Assembly (NCBI GenBank): GCA_018806985.1
Contig: JADANN010000099.1
Coordinates: forward strand, 2,170,001 to 2,234,000
Source of the DNA: Angiostrongylus vasorum
Taxonomy: Eukaryota; Nematoda; Chromadorea; Rhabditida; Metastrongylidae
Direction: 5' to 3'
DNA: 64,000 nt
Part shown: positions 31,965 through 43,904 of the stretch, in pieces
Layout of the letters: each line of letters starts with the position of its first letter
Numbering within the stretch: the first letter of the stretch is position 1
The notes under the pieces: model-generated
Seen by the model: only the letters and a program-made list of their open reading frames with translations
What the model was told of the DNA's origin: nothing
Databases searched by the model: none
Program-made: the position numbers and the translations under genes

Positions 31965-33590
31965 TAAATTACAAAAAATTCTGCGGGCACTGACCCAAAC
32001 CGCTCGCTTCCTTCTGTTCAACTAACTTTGGAGCTATGTCACTCATCATGTTGGCTTCCCAACTTAGATAGGCGTAACTGGAGTATTTGGAAGCATTCGT
32101 TCCGTTGAGTGTGAATGTAGCATGCGAAACTAATCCGTTCTTCATAAACATCGAACTCTCAGCTTTCATAGCGCTAACGTTGAGGTGTTGAGCGAGCGGA
32201 TCCCATTCTTTGTGGATGTTATAAAAAGCAGAAATTACCCAACAGGTGACTAATGAACTGAATAAATCTCAGTTTATTGTGGTTTAGAACTTCATTTTTT
32301 GCATTTTGCCCTTTGAATGAAAAAAATGAAATCTCGTATGAAAGATGGGATGATCTGATCCCGTTTAGAATTTTGGGACAACAGCGACATCGGTTAGGCA
32401 AAACCTTCGATTTACTATGATGTGGTCTACTTCGTTATGGTACTCTCCACTGGAAAACTTCCACGTCCAGTGTTGACAGTGGGACTAATAGTGGGAATTG
32501 CGAGTTACCATGGATAGTTGTGGTCGTGGTTATAAACTCAGATTGCCGCCCACCCTGTTCGTTCCATTCTAATCTGTGGGTCCCAATGTGACGTTCTTCA
32601 GACTTTCTTCTTGGTCCAATCTTGGCGTTGAAATCTCCGATGGTGCCCTTAAAGAACGTACGGGCGCTTCCGTAAAACTTTCAATTCCAAATAGAACTCT
32701 TTAACTCCTCCTCATCGCAGCTTGATGTCAGTGCATTGATGACGAGGATTGTCAAGGCCGGTATTGATCCACATCTCTTCAATCGCAAACATCCGGCTCG
32801 AGCTGTTAGTTATTCGAATGAATCGATGCTCATGCTCAAGCTTGTTTTGGCAAGAACGCCGACGCAGCCAACTCCCCTGTTATGGCATATTTCAAGAAGC
32901 AATTCTTCTCCGCTCTTACAGACGGTGTTGAATCCGATGACGTTGTACCTTATCCTTCTTGCTTGCATGATCAAATCTTCTATTGAGGGCTCAGATACAA
33001 GTTTGCGTACATTATGGGCACAGATCGTCACCTTTGTCCTTTGCGAATTAAGCAGCTTAGAATGGTTCTGAGATTTTAGCAGCCTCTCCGTACTCGTCCT
33101 ACCCAACGCTGCGAATCGGGCCCTCTTTCGTGGTCAGGGGATTGAGGTACGTTTCTTTTCCTGTGTTTAGCTCTTTGATATCCACGTATAGCATCCTGAG
33201 ATCTAGATGTGGGAGCTGGATTCGTTCACGCCTAACTTGCCAGTCTCTCTTATAGTGGACGGGAAACCTTATTCGTTAAAAAGCGACTCGCAATCGCCTT
33301 CCACATACTGCTATGTCACTTGACTGCGGGCTTTTGGCCCAACTAATTTGTAGAATACGATCAGCATTAACGAAAACGCATTCCAACTCACACATGCATG
33401 AATACGTCTTCGTAAACACAGTATGTGCCAATGCAGCAGAAACAGCGAGTCCATCCTGTGGCTCCACTTGCGTTACACGGAACCGAAGGCTGCTTTCGGT
33501 CCACGGCCAATCTCATATCAGCCGCATGGGAACGCGTCATGTCATCTCTCGAATAAGCGGCGTGAAATCCCTCCATAATGGAGACCTTTG
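31965..33590 (-). mobile_element. RTE-1-like retroposon with large internal deletion
   Basis: Minus strand from 33,590: the family 5' leader, an N-terminal region, then APE endonuclease pieces (VTICAHNVRKLVSEPSIEDL at about 33,020-32,960, [21 protein letters not shown] near 32,610) and the linker (LTDVAVVPKILNG-like near 32,390). At about 32,165 the frame jumps from HLNVSAMKAESS straight to MFMKNGLVSHATFTLNGTNA, a motif that normally lies after the RT domain. The RT core is deleted. Frameshifts throughout. Confidence 0.8.
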
Positions 33591-34655
33591 TATGAGAGAA
33601 CTGGCATGTAATATGTAACGTACTGCATACTATAATATGTAATAAGTTTTTTCGAAATATATAATTCCCAACTCATGGTTTTATCTTCTTCGTCTATGTC
33701 TTAATAATAGTCTTCCTTTTTCTTCAAAAACGTTTTTTCCTTCATTTTCCCGGTACTGGTGTACTCTTGCATATAACAGCAAAAGTCACTTTGAGCAATT
33801 TCGTTTCTCAAAACCATACTATAATATAGATTATTTTTTTGACAGATTTTAAAGGTTAAAAAATTCAGATAATGAAACAAAAGTTCGAAGATGTCTGTTT
33901 CACTGATCAAATTCGAACGTGGTCCGGCCAAGCGGCTACAAACATGCAAGTCTGAAAACCTTTTGTGGACTGCGCAAGGCGGTAGACTTAGTCGAGACGT
34001 AGCGAGGTCGAACGGTGTGGATGGTCCGTACTGCACAGTATTTCTAAGCACTACGGCTTCCATTTGTTAAAAAGCTCAGCAGGAGAGGATACTAGAGGTG
34101 CCGACCTTCCAAATATGGCTGTGATAATACAGCAACCGCTCTCCAAACTCCGTAGAAATGAACAGCCTCAGTCTACTGTGGCTTAAACTGTTCAAGCAAG
34201 CAACACTTTTGAGTATGAAGACTAGGAAAAATCCGCTATAATTCGCAGGTCACCGTCGGCGTCTAAAACGTGTAGAGATTATGCGGACGAATTGCACTTA
34301 GAACGCTTGCACACCAACAAAGGCTCCTTCGTTAGGCTTTGATGCTAATGGGTAATTAGACCAAATGCAACTTCATCGGACTGACGAATAGAAGATGACA
34401 TCGTGTATTAGGGCGGCATTTCTGTTAATGAGCCATAGTAGGTCATTTAATGAAGTTTGTTCTCCTGAACAAAAACTCAGTTATTTCTTGAATGCTGTGT
34501 GACAGGAATCGGACACCTGCGCTTGAAAATGTGAAAACAATGTCGGCTCTGATGAGTACCCGTCTGCGTCCCAACTTCTAGCTGTAACGAACGTGAAAAG
34601 GCGTCATTTTCTTAAAAAAATTCTAATGAAGGACCAAGCGTCCCACAAGATATCC
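33591..34655. other. Stretch with no recognised gene
   Basis: A 120-codon minus-strand frame at 33,701-34,063 has no motif I recognise and is lysine-rich at its end. Part of the area may be leader sequence of the retroposon remnant that follows. Confidence 0.3.
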
Positions 34656-34659
34656 TTAC

Positions 34660-35000
34660 CAGAAAAAGCATTCATAAAGCCATTGCAAACAAGGATTATC
34701 TACTTTTTTGTCAAGTTTTACAAAGACGTCGTCATAAGCATCAATGGAATGCGTTAAGCTCACCAAAATCTTCACAATAAAGCTGACAAAACATCACCAA
34801 AGCTGTTTTCTCCCGCACAGCAGTGTATAACGAAATCACTCCATTGGGAAGAGAACGGTATACGTATTGATGGGAAATTCCTATCAAATCTTCGCTTCAG
34901 CAGATGACATCATCATCTTTTTTTTATGTTATCAGTGAAGCGGAAATGACGAACTGAGCAAAGCGGGAAAAAAAAATGGAATGGACCTTGCTAAGCTTCT
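34660..35000 (+). mobile_element. RT fragment of a second non-LTR lineage
   Basis: The plus strand reads ADKTSPKLFSPAQQCITKSL, then HWEENGIRIDGKFLSNLRFS, ADDIII, with one frameshift just before ADD. This is the QGD..SPKLF to FADD span of a non-LTR reverse transcriptase. Residues differ from the RTE-1-like copies (IRIDGKFLSNL against VKIDGRQLHHL), which suggests another family. Confidence 0.6.
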
Positions 35001-35434
35001 GCTTCCAATTCACTGGAATCAGTGTATTACGCTTTAGTTGATGGCATACAATGATTTCATGAACACAAGAGACGACGACAGTTTATGTTAGTTCGTCCTT
35101 TTATCGTTCGAATGATTTGCTTGCTCCACATTGCTGAAACAAAACTAATTGGGACTTTATATAGCTGTGACCCGTTATATTTGAATTGTTCTACAACGGA
35201 TCAGGTGAATACTTTCTTAGCTGTTGGATTCGATGTAATCATCACCTGGGATCTCAACAGAGAATATTTGCACGACGATATCCTATCTTGCGTCGTCGTC
35301 TGTTGTTGTTTTTTTTTATTACACGACCTTACATCACATGTATCAATGTATAGATCCCAGCCTTGCAGTTGGTTTCCTGCTATCTACCATCCACTAACAT
35401 GCTAAAACTTTTCTTGTATGTGGTTTCTATGATT
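35001..35434. other. Stretch with no recognised gene
   Basis: A 106-codon plus-strand frame at 35,085-35,405 is cysteine- and hydrophobic-rich but has no splice support or known motif. Confidence 0.3.
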
Positions 35435-35600
35435 GTTTCGCGGTTTCTTCGCGTTCGTCAAGAATGTGATTGATTGCCGTTCGAGCCGATTCCCCCGGGA
35501 TCCTGGGATGTCCGTGCTAGGGAGTTCCCTCCATGGATTGGAGGTTGTAAGCCTCTCCCAGACGAGTCTATCATCAATTGCAGGAGAGCATAGGCATTAT
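35435..35600 (-). repeat. SINE family C fragment
   Basis: The reverse complement reads ATAGACTCGTCTGGGAGAGG, ACATCCCAGGATCCCGGGGG and AATCGGCTCGAACGGCAATC, collinear with family C near 39,200-39,290. Confidence 0.45.
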
Positions 35601-36313
35601 AGAGTGAAATCCAAGTGCTGAAGAAGAACGCTACTCATAGAACTTCTAATTCAGTCAAAGAATGAAAGAAGAATTCGAGAAATCTTTGGTAATGTTTACA
35701 AGCGAACTGTGCTTTCATCGTATACATACGCGGATTCGTAGTTCGCGATATAAGTATCTTAGTATAAAAATTAAAATGCAAGCACAGGTTTATTTTCCTT
35801 ACAGGAAAGCCTGGACCACGTAAACTTGCGACATTCTTGATTTTTTTCGCCTAGTTCGATAACCAAACAGCAACGCTTATAAGAGATCGTGCTCGGAAGA
35901 AAATTTGTACTTTTAAGGTACCAGGTCGTGCAGAGAGCAATGCTGGCTCTGCGTTGTCAGCTACTGTCAACTCTTCGAAAGCGCAGATGTCTACTTCAGA
36001 ATATCACAGATTTCTAAAGCTTTTATTTTACTTTTAATATGTGGTGAACTTGTTTTCCAGAAAAAAACAGGTTCGAGAGGTTTTTTTCGCGAGAGCTAGG
36101 ACTTCGATGTAGAACCACAATATTTACTATGAATACGGCTGATTTATTTGATCTAGTCGAACTCACAACGTCTAGAAAAAAGCCATTTAAACTGGATGAA
36201 TGACTGCCAGACAATCTGCGTTGTGTTACGGAAATCTTGGACGACAGTTACCTTTTATTAATCTCTCATAGAAAGAAAAACAGAAAGACGATTCATTTCG
36301 CAGAATCCACCAT
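35601..36313. other. Stretch with no recognised gene
   Basis: About 700 bases downstream of the minus-strand gene that ends at 36,314. It may include its 3' UTR. No repeat recognised. Confidence 0.35.
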
Positions 36314-37035
36314 TTAGAATGGATTAACAACTGAATACTTTGCATGATCGCAGCCGACGTCAACTAGTGGATTCGATGGAAAGTTTGCTCCCATTGACGT
36401 GAGGATTTCATAAATCCGAGACGGCCGCCGTGATCGTTGCAGGACCACGTAGTCTTCGCATTTAGGAAATGTGTCTGCCTGGCTCAACACAAGCACATCG
36501 AGTGACGTTGGAAACGGACTATCCGTTATGTAAACGGGAATCACTGAAAACACTGCGAACTTTCACAGTTATAAAGCGGTCAATCACAGACAATCAATCG
36601 AACTCCTTTCGTAAGAGAAGCTGTCAATCATTTCAGCAATGGTCTGTGAAGTTGAGATGAACGACGATTTAAAAAACAACTATTAATTATCGAGATAAAA
36701 ACAGAGTAAAAGAAACGAACTGTGTACGCATATCGACGGCACAAATGACAAAATGAGTGAGTTGTCAGCATTTCTTATCAGGTCACCAACCAATGACACT
36801 CTTCTTTCCCTCTTGAGATACGATATTTCGAAACGAGATATCATTTCATTGTTCAAAACTGAAAACGTTTTCTACATTCATACTGGATCCATGTATTGCC
36901 AAAATCTTTGATTCTTTCATAATCAGCCACACTTCCTAGCAAGAAACTTTACCAAGTCTATCTGCTCCCATCATTACACTTACAGTGAAGTAAAATGCAT
37001 TTGTAAACAAGAAAGTGACTTCGTATTTTTTGCAT
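36314..37035 (-). CDS. Unrecognised four-exon gene (about 154 aa)
   Basis: Minus-strand exons 37035-36984, 36858-36728, 36643-36592 and 36543-36314 give 465 bases with matching phases at every junction. Signals: donor GTAAGT after exon 1, acceptor GTTTTCAG before exon 2, CTTCACAG before exon 3, TGTTTTCAG before exon 4. The donor after exon 3 (GTCTGT) is weak. Readable pieces are MISRFEISYLKRERRVSLVG, TIAEMIDSFSYERSSID, VYITDSPFPTSLDVLVLSQA, CEDYVVLQRSRRPSRIYEIL and ANFPSNPLVDVGCDHAKY, then a stop. No signal peptide or membrane segment is obvious. A TCTTAG 12 bases before ATG could be a spliced-leader site. More 5' exons cannot be excluded. I recognise no family. Confidence 0.5.
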
Positions 37036-37164
37036 CAGAGAAGCATCTAAGATTCCCAGTACTCTCGAGATACATACAGAAGGAGTCACAAGAAAGAGCT
37101 CACTTGCTCTTTAAGCTACGTACTACCTAAACTTCATGAGGAATTGCAAACGCTTCCCTCTATT

Positions 37165-37450
37165 GGCGCGTGTGGCGCAGTGGTTGGGGGGCACCACTGC
37201 GACACACCCGTGGAATCGATCCTCGTCTCCATGGCCCATCAAGCCCTCCATCCCTCCGGGGTCAGCAAATTGATACCAGACTTGTCTGGGAGGATAGCAG
37301 AACTAGCTCGGTACATCGGTAGGCCACCGCGAGTCATTGTAAACGCCAGACACGCATCCAATCACCTCCAGTGACACTTAATGAAGTCGATTGCAAAGCG
37401 CATCCTTCAGGGATTATTGTTCAACGCCGAGAGCTTCATCATCATCATCC
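37165..37450 (+). repeat. SINE family B copy, full length
   Basis: Head GGCGCGTGTGGCGCAGTGG (A box), GTGGAATCGATCC (B-box-like), body TACCAGACTTGTCTGGGAGG and CACCGCGAGTCATTGTAAA, then a 3' end CAACGCCGAGAGCTTCATC with an ATC repeat. It lies about 130 bases upstream of the start of the minus-strand gene. Confidence 0.8.
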
Positions 37451-38269
37451 CTCTATACCTCGATTTGACACAAAACCAGCAAATAAGTTATGTGATGAAA
37501 TTATTCCCCTGTTAAAATGCTAAAACAGAAAGTGAAAGTAGCGCGATAACGGATGAAGTTATTGAAAAGTGCTTGAAAATAAAAAATTGCCAATAGAAAC
37601 GCAATCGAAGTTATTGGGTCCTTTTCCTCGTATTTTATTCCTCTATCCACTGCTTATTTCAAACGAGAAAGGAAAACTGCACTGCTGTAAACTTTTTTCA
37701 ATCACTGGCGACAAAAAACTAGCAAAATGATTTCATTGCAGCTCCGGGAACACCACTCTCAAAATAGTAAGAAATAGCTGCAGTTTTTCTAAGGATCCCC
37801 TGGTCGTAGTTTTCAGATTAGAATTTTAAGGAAAGGCAATTCGATTCGCTACGTGGCCTTGTTGTAGGATAGTCGCATATCGCATAGAAGTCATCACTCA
37901 GTCAACAATGAATCGCCTCACTAATTTCACCAATGGGCGCTGTCACCTCCGTTTCTGAGAAATGCTATCGATACTGGACCAGCAAAGCAACACGTCAACT
38001 GCATAGCATTGCTGTTCTTCACTTACACCACCAGAAACCTTCGTTAACCAGAATTTCCATCTTCTCTTTGAGGCAAAGCTCGCACCAAATTCTACATCAT
38101 CACAAGCCTAGAGAAATCAAACTGATGTTTGTGAATTGGATGATTGAACTCGTACTTTCCGTAATAAAATAGATCGTTTCACGAAACGTCGGCAGCGCAG
38201 GATGTCGTGCGTGCTCACGCGTTACTCAGTATGTCATCCTGAATAAAATGCTCCACCGTGCATCTCGTC
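37451..38269. other. Stretch with no recognised gene
   Basis: A 79-codon plus-strand frame at 37,933-38,172 has no motif I recognise. The area may be the 5' part of the retroposon remnant that follows. Confidence 0.3.
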
Positions 38270-38900
38270 ATCAAGAGTAAAATGGCAAATTGCCGAAAGT
38301 AGAAGCCGAAGAGAAAGTACTAGACGCGTTCTGTGCTAAGGAAAAGAGAATGAGAAGTTTTTTCCGCACATTCGCAATAGAGGATTTGAATGCCGGAATA
38401 GAACAGAACACTGACAGTGAAAATGGAAGTGAAAAAATCGGACAGTGAATGTTAAAGATAAGAAACCGGAGCAACATGTGGAACTGCCTTGTAGATTTCT
38501 TGCCAGCAACATACCCCTTCCAAGGAAAATTGATTGATCTCCTACGAAGAAAACAAATCTCATAGTGGAGCGACTTGTGGTGTGTCGCATTTAACTGAAC
38601 CTTGATCATCTCTCTTTACTAAAAGAATCCTTTAGTAGTCTTGTTCCTCAACCACAATCCCAGGCTCCCAAATCAAGCTGATAAGAACGGAACTTGATGT
38701 TTTCCTTGAAGCACGACTTTTGCAATTAAAAACACGAAGGCAAGCGGAGCTGTAGGACCAGATAGCATTACGAACGAAATCCTTTAAAGTGGAAACTGCA
38801 TGAATTTGTAGCGATTCATAGGACAAAGGATACATGGAAGAAAACGATATCAGCAGCCACATTTTACCTACTCAAACAGTCGCTGAGAAAGCTTCCTGAC
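38270..38900 (+). mobile_element. Endonuclease and linker fragment of a second non-LTR lineage
   Basis: The plus strand gives EEKVLDAFCAKEKRMRSFFR, then DLNAGIEQNTDSENGSEKIG (the D-FNA-IG and ENG region of an APE endonuclease). Further on, NTKASGAVGPDSITNEIL corresponds to the conserved GPD.I..E.L at the start of RT. Stops and frameshifts abound. The minus-strand frames at 38,271-38,609 are its shadow. Confidence 0.5.
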
Positions 38901-39039
38901 TACATCCCGACAAGCTTCTTGAGTGTACTTCGCCAAGACTTAAGGAAAATTATACCATCGAGTATACAGAGAAATTCAAGGGAAGGACTCTCGTTCTGGT
39001 TAACTGGCTTCACCTGTACCTCCCGCTTGCTATATTCAA

Positions 39040-39093
<54 letters not shown>
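39040..39093. repeat. (TA)n microsatellite
   Basis: About 50 bases of uninterrupted TA dinucleotide directly before the 5' end of a family C SINE. Confidence 0.95.
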
Positions 39094-39096
<3 letters not shown>

Positions 39097-39455
39097 GGCG
39101 GATAGCATAGTGGTAGTGATGCCTGTCATCACGAGCATAGCGCCAGTTCTGCGCTCAGCCCAACCAAGCCTATCATAGCCGGAGTCGGGAAAATTGGTAC
39201 CGGAGTTGTCTGGGAAAAACTCTCTGGGATTCGATTGGGAACGCTCCAGTCCGGATATCCCAGGACTCCAGGGAAAATCGACTTGAACAGCATTCTACGA
39301 CTTTCAAGATGAAATGAAAATTCTCAAGCAACATTCGAAGCCACGTGGAAAGTTGGAAGATCTTCGTCGAGGATGCGAGGAAATGAATCGAATGTGAGAA
39401 GTGCTCAGATCCGCATAGTAGACGGGAAAACGGGTCATATAAAATAAAATAAGTA
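39094..39455 (+). repeat. SINE family C copy, full length
   Basis: It starts GGGGGCGGATAGCATAGTGG, which carries a pol III A-box-like TAGCATAGTGG. GCGCCAGTTCTGCGCTC is in the B-box position. Body GGATATCCCAGGACTCCAGG and AATCGACTTGAACAGCATTC. Tail CGGGTCATATAAAATAAAAT. This is the reference copy for the family in this window. Confidence 0.75.
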
Positions 39456-39475
39456 AAATAATTGAGATATACATA

Positions 39476-42400
39476 TATCGCCTCTATCACCTGTAATCCC
39501 GTTGATCGTCGAGTGAATCGACCGGGCGCCAGTAAATCTTCCATTTATCCCTGTCCCGTACAGGAGTAGCCCAGTGGGTTCTGCTCGCTCTAGGCACTCG
39601 TTGAGGATCACATCTTTCTTCTAGGCTCTTCGTGAAAAACTCTGATCATCGGGTCGATGGTCTTCCTGCAGTGCGTTTGATATACCGAGGAGTGGAGTCA
39701 CTAACCGCTCTTGTCCATCGGTTGCCGTTCCTACGCATTACGTTTTTCCGATCCATCTTATCTTCGACTGTTTGGCCTAAAGAACAACGTTTTTGAATTT
39801 TTGATCGTTTACGCAGGTCGTAGCTTCGGATCCCTTCTCTTACTTGTGTGAAACGGGATACTCGTAGCATTGTCCTTTCGACTGCGCGTTCAATAACGCT
39901 GAGTGATCTTTCATCCTGCTTACGCAGAGACCAGGTTCCTGACGAATACGTTAACGCAGGAAGTACCGTTGAGTCGAAAAGATGGGCACGGCGTCGGGTT
40001 TTCTTTGTCCTCTTCACTACATCCTCGATGCTCTTGAAAGCCCCCTAAGCCGCTAGTTTCCTTCTGCTCAGCTGTGGAGCTAAGTTGTTCAGCATGTTGA
40101 TTTCTCGAGCTAGATAGACATAACTGGAGCATTAGGAGATATTCGTTCCGTTGAGCATGAATGGGGCATCCGAAACCAATCCGTTCTTCATGTACATCGT
40201 TTTTGTGAGATTTAGTCGAAGACCAATCTTTCTACAGGCTTTATCAAAGTCGCCAGCATACGTTTCGCTTGGCTAATGTTTGGTGTTACAAGGACGATGT
40301 CATCAGCAAAGCGAAGGTGGTGTAACTGCCGACCATCGATTTTCACTCCCATGTTGTCCCATTTCAATGTTCGCATGATGTTCTGGAGGGAGGCGGTAAA
40401 TAATTTTGGCGAGATGGTATTGCCTTGCCTAACTCCTCTTTGACGTCGATTTTGGCGAGATGGTATCGCCTTGCCTAACTCCTCTTTGACGTCGATGTTA
40501 ATATTGTTGTAGAATGGTGATATCTTGGTTGTGAAATTTTTTGTACAGCTCATGAAGAATCTTTGTGTATTGAGTAGGGACTCCTTGACTATCAAGGGCT
40601 TCCATGACTGCTTCTATCTCACTTGAATCGAAGGCCATCTGTAAATCTATGGAAGTGAGACAGAGCGGTCTTTTCTACTTTCGCGATACTTCAATGAGTC
40701 TTGTTATCGCGTGGATTTGGTCTATCGTACTTAGATCCTATTCCAAAACCCTGCTTGCTCATATGGCTGTCCTTCGCCCAGTGTTCTGTCAATCCTGTTT
40801 AACAATATTTAGCTTTCTATTTTCTGCCCTTTATACTTTTTATGGCAGATTATTATTATGCGAAATACAACCACAAGATTGCTGAGATATTTGCAAAACC
40901 CGGTGACGGGTGATTGCTGACGGCACAGATCGATAAGAACTAGCTGAGAGACAGGCGAAACGAAGGGACCCGCATGGTGTGGTGGTGAACGCGTTACTCC
41001 CCCGGAAGGGACAATAGCGCGTTCGTTCCCTCACCACAAACACCTGCGGTCTGGAGTTTTGCAAGTATCTCAGCAATCTTGTGGTTGTATTTCGCATAAT
41101 CCTGTTTAAGATGACTTGAGTGAAAAGTTTGTAGACGACATACACCAAGCAGATTGGGCGATAGTTGCCGATATCGTGTAGGTCACTCTTCTTGAACTAT
41201 AACACGGTCATGCTGGTCTTCCACTGAGTAGGGACCTTGCATTCAAACAGGTAACGTGTGAAGAGCCGAGCGGTGTGTTTACGAGGACTGGCGGAAGGTT
41301 TTTCAGGTGTTCTGATCTTATCCTGCACGGACCTGGTGCTGCTCGATTTTTCACCGACGAAATGGCATGTCGGATTTCGGAAGGGAGAACCGGTCGCGCA
41401 ACATATCCATCCTCCTTTATTTCATATGACGGAACGTGCACGTGGCTATCGAAAAGATCTGAGTAGTATTCGTGAATGATTTTCTACATTGCCTTTCTGG
41501 ACGCCGTAACTGCTTCGTCCTGGGCGTCGGAGTGCAATCATCTTGGTCTTATAATTGGCGAAGCTTCGGTGGAGCTTTGCGAATGCTTTTTCCATTCTCC
41601 GCAGCTTCGATCATAACTGCCGCTTTTCTGTCTTTAAGATCTTCTTTTATCGCTTATCTGCATTATTTTGCAGGTTCAGAGGCCAGTTCGCGGTTGCCTG
41701 CAGCTCGTGCGATTCCATGCCGGCGTATCAGCTGCAGTGTTTCTGAAGACAGACGTCTGCTGGTGACCTTCGAAAGCTCAGAATTCATAGCGCTAACGTG
41801 AAGATGCTGAATGAGCCGATCGTATTACTCATCGATGTGGCAGAGATGGGCATCTTCCCAAAAGTATACTAATGTATTGAATAAATCCCAGTTTATGGTG
41901 GTTTTTTGATTTCGTTTTTTGAATTTAGCGGCTTTTTCTCCTTTCCGCGATAAATGAAATTTTGCGCAAGGGAAGCGATGTTCTAATCTCATGTATAATT
42001 TTGGGAAAACAGCGACATGGGTTAGGCAAACCGTCGATTTACTATGATGTGGTCTATTTCGTTTTGATATTTTCCATTGGGAGACTCCCACGTCCAGCGT
42101 TAATAATGGGACTACGGGAGTTGCGAGTTACCATGGATAGTCGTGGTCGTGATTATAAACTCAGATTGCCGCTCACCCTGTTCGTTCCATTCTAATCCGT
42201 GGGTCCCAATGTGACGTTCTTCAGACTTTCTTCTTGGTCCAATCTTGGCGTTGAAATCTCCGATGATGCCTTGAAGAACGTACGGGCTCTTCCGTAAAAC
42301 TTTCTACTTCCAAATAGAACTCTTTCAACTCCTTCCTCATCGCAGCTTGATGTCAGTGCGTGATGACGAGGATTGTCAAGGCCGGTATTGATCCACATCT

Positions 42401-43250
42401 CTTTTCAATCGCAAACATTCGACTCGAGCTGTTAGTTGTTCGAATGAATCGATGTTCATAGACAAACTCGTGTTGACGAGAACGCCAACGCGCCGCCGAC
42501 TCCTCTACTGTCGCACGTTCCGAGGAACAGTTCATCTCCGGTGTCGTAGACGGCGTTGAATGGGCAGTGTCGTCTCGTCTCGGCCAGACCGATGACATCG
42601 TACCTTATCCTTCTTGCTTGCATGATCAAGTCTTCTATCGAGGACTCAGATGCAAGTGTACGTGCATTGTGAGTACAGGTCGTCACCTTAGTTCTTTGCG
42701 ATCCAGGCAGCTTCCACTGGCCCTGAGATTTTAGCAGCCTCTCCGTACTCGTCCAACTCAGCGCTGCAGAATTTAGGGCCCTTTCGGGGGTCAGGGGAAT
42801 GAGGCCCATTTCTTTTACTGTGTTTAGCATTTCCACAGCCACGTACAGCTTGCTGGGCTCCGGATATGGGGCTGGGTATACTCACAGATAGGGTGCCAGT
42901 CTCTTCCAGAGTGGACATGGAGCTTATTTGTTGGAGGTGACTCCTAACCGCTCCCCGTATACTTCCTTGCCACTTGATTGCAGGCTTTTGGTCGAATTGA
43001 CTCGTAGAATAGAATCCGCATAAATTAGAACGCACCCACACATCCTCATGCCTAAATACGAGTCATAAACACAGAAAGTATGTGCCAAATCGGCGCAACA
43101 GAAACAAGGAGTCCACCCTCTGGATCCAGCTGCGTCTCAGGGAAACAATGATCGCTTTTTGGTCCGCGATTAACTCCTATCCTCCACCTGGGGAACGCGC
43201 CACGTAGCTTCGCCACTCACCGGCAGATTCCTCATATGAGGGAGATCCGT

Positions 43251-43253
<3 letters not shown>
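39476..43253 (-). mobile_element. RTE-1-like retroposon, near full length, frame-damaged
   Basis: Minus strand from 43,253: 5' leader, N-terminal region ending in [11 protein letters not shown] endonuclease ([49 protein letters not shown]), linker, RT (SPKLFTASLQNIMRTL, HHLRFADDIVLVTPNISQAK at about 40,320-40,260) and a C-terminal domain (SVIERAVERTMLRVSRF, RWTRAVSD). The catalytic FADD is intact. Frameshifts, a family D insertion at 40,803-41,097 and a 46-bp tandem duplication at 40,404-40,495 break the single large ORF. Without the insertion it is about 3.5 kb. Confidence 0.9.
40803..41097 (+). repeat. Family D repeat inserted in RTE
   Basis: Left arm GCGAAATACAACCACAAG and GCTGAGATATTTGCAAAACC. 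Right arm GTTTTGCAAGTATCTCAGC and TTGTGGTTGTATTTCGC. The tRNA-like head CGCATGGTGTGGTGGTGAAC with GCGCGTTCGTTCCC lies between. AATCCTGTTTAA is repeated at 40,791-40,802 and 41,098-41,109, and occurs once in the intact RTE copy near 60,812, so the insertion site is exact. Confidence 0.85.

Positions 43254-43290
<37 letters not shown>
43250..43290. repeat. (TA)n microsatellite
   Basis: About 36 bases of TA repeat between the 5' end of the RTE element and a family D copy. Confidence 0.9.
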
Positions 43291-43291
<1 letters not shown>

Positions 43292-43299
43292 GACATGTA

Positions 43300-43478
43300 T
43301 ATATAACCGCAATGACGCTGAGATATTTGCAAAACTGCGGACCGCAGGTGTCTGCGGTGGGGAGCGAACGCGCTTTTGTCCTTTGAGTGGAGTAACGCGT
43401 TCACCACCACATCATACGGGTCCTTCGTTTCGCCTGTCTCTCAGCTCGTCGTATCGATCGATGCCATCGGCAATCACA
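43300..43478 (-). repeat. Family D repeat
   Basis: CGCTGAGATATTTGCAAAAC, CCGCAGGTGTCTGCGGTGGG, AACGCGTTCACCACCACATC and TCCTTCGTTTCGCCTGTC in the family order. The other arm is missing. Confidence 0.75.
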
Positions 43479-43569
43479 ACATAATATTTAATATATAATT
43501 CGTAGCATATAATATGTTGTGCACGCAATTTGTAATTTATAACCTATAATGATAATGTAATTTGTAATG

Positions 43570-43760
43570 CAAAGGATAAAGGTAAAGCGTTTGGAATTGA
43601 TCAATCTATGAGGGGTGCGAAATGCATTCGACTTCATCAAGCCTCGACAGAGGTGGTTGATTTCATAATTGGCCAATGCAATAACACATTATGGCTCGCC
43701 GACATACAAAATCAGTGTTGGTATTCTTCCAGAGAACTCTGGTACCAATGGGCGGGCGAT
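43570..43760 (-). repeat. SINE family B fragment, diverged
   Basis: It starts AAAGGATAAAGGTAAAGCG and keeps TTGATCAATC, ATGCATTCGACTTCATC and TCTGGTACCAATGGGC. The tRNA-like head is lost. Confidence 0.55.
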
Positions 43761-43904
43761 CCAATGAGATTAACGCCTTGATGAGTGGATAGGTTGTTCA
43801 GTCGAACCAACGACGAAGTGTGCCTCGCTGTTACTTCTTGGGAAGGTGACAATGTCCTCGGCGAAACGAAGGTTTGATAGGAAATTTCCATCAATACATA
43901 TCAC

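Noticed and set aside
39040..39093. (TA)n tract as a CRISPR or satellite array
   Set aside because: Simple dinucleotide repeat without spacers or higher-order units. No CRISPR array or bacterial feature was seen anywhere.
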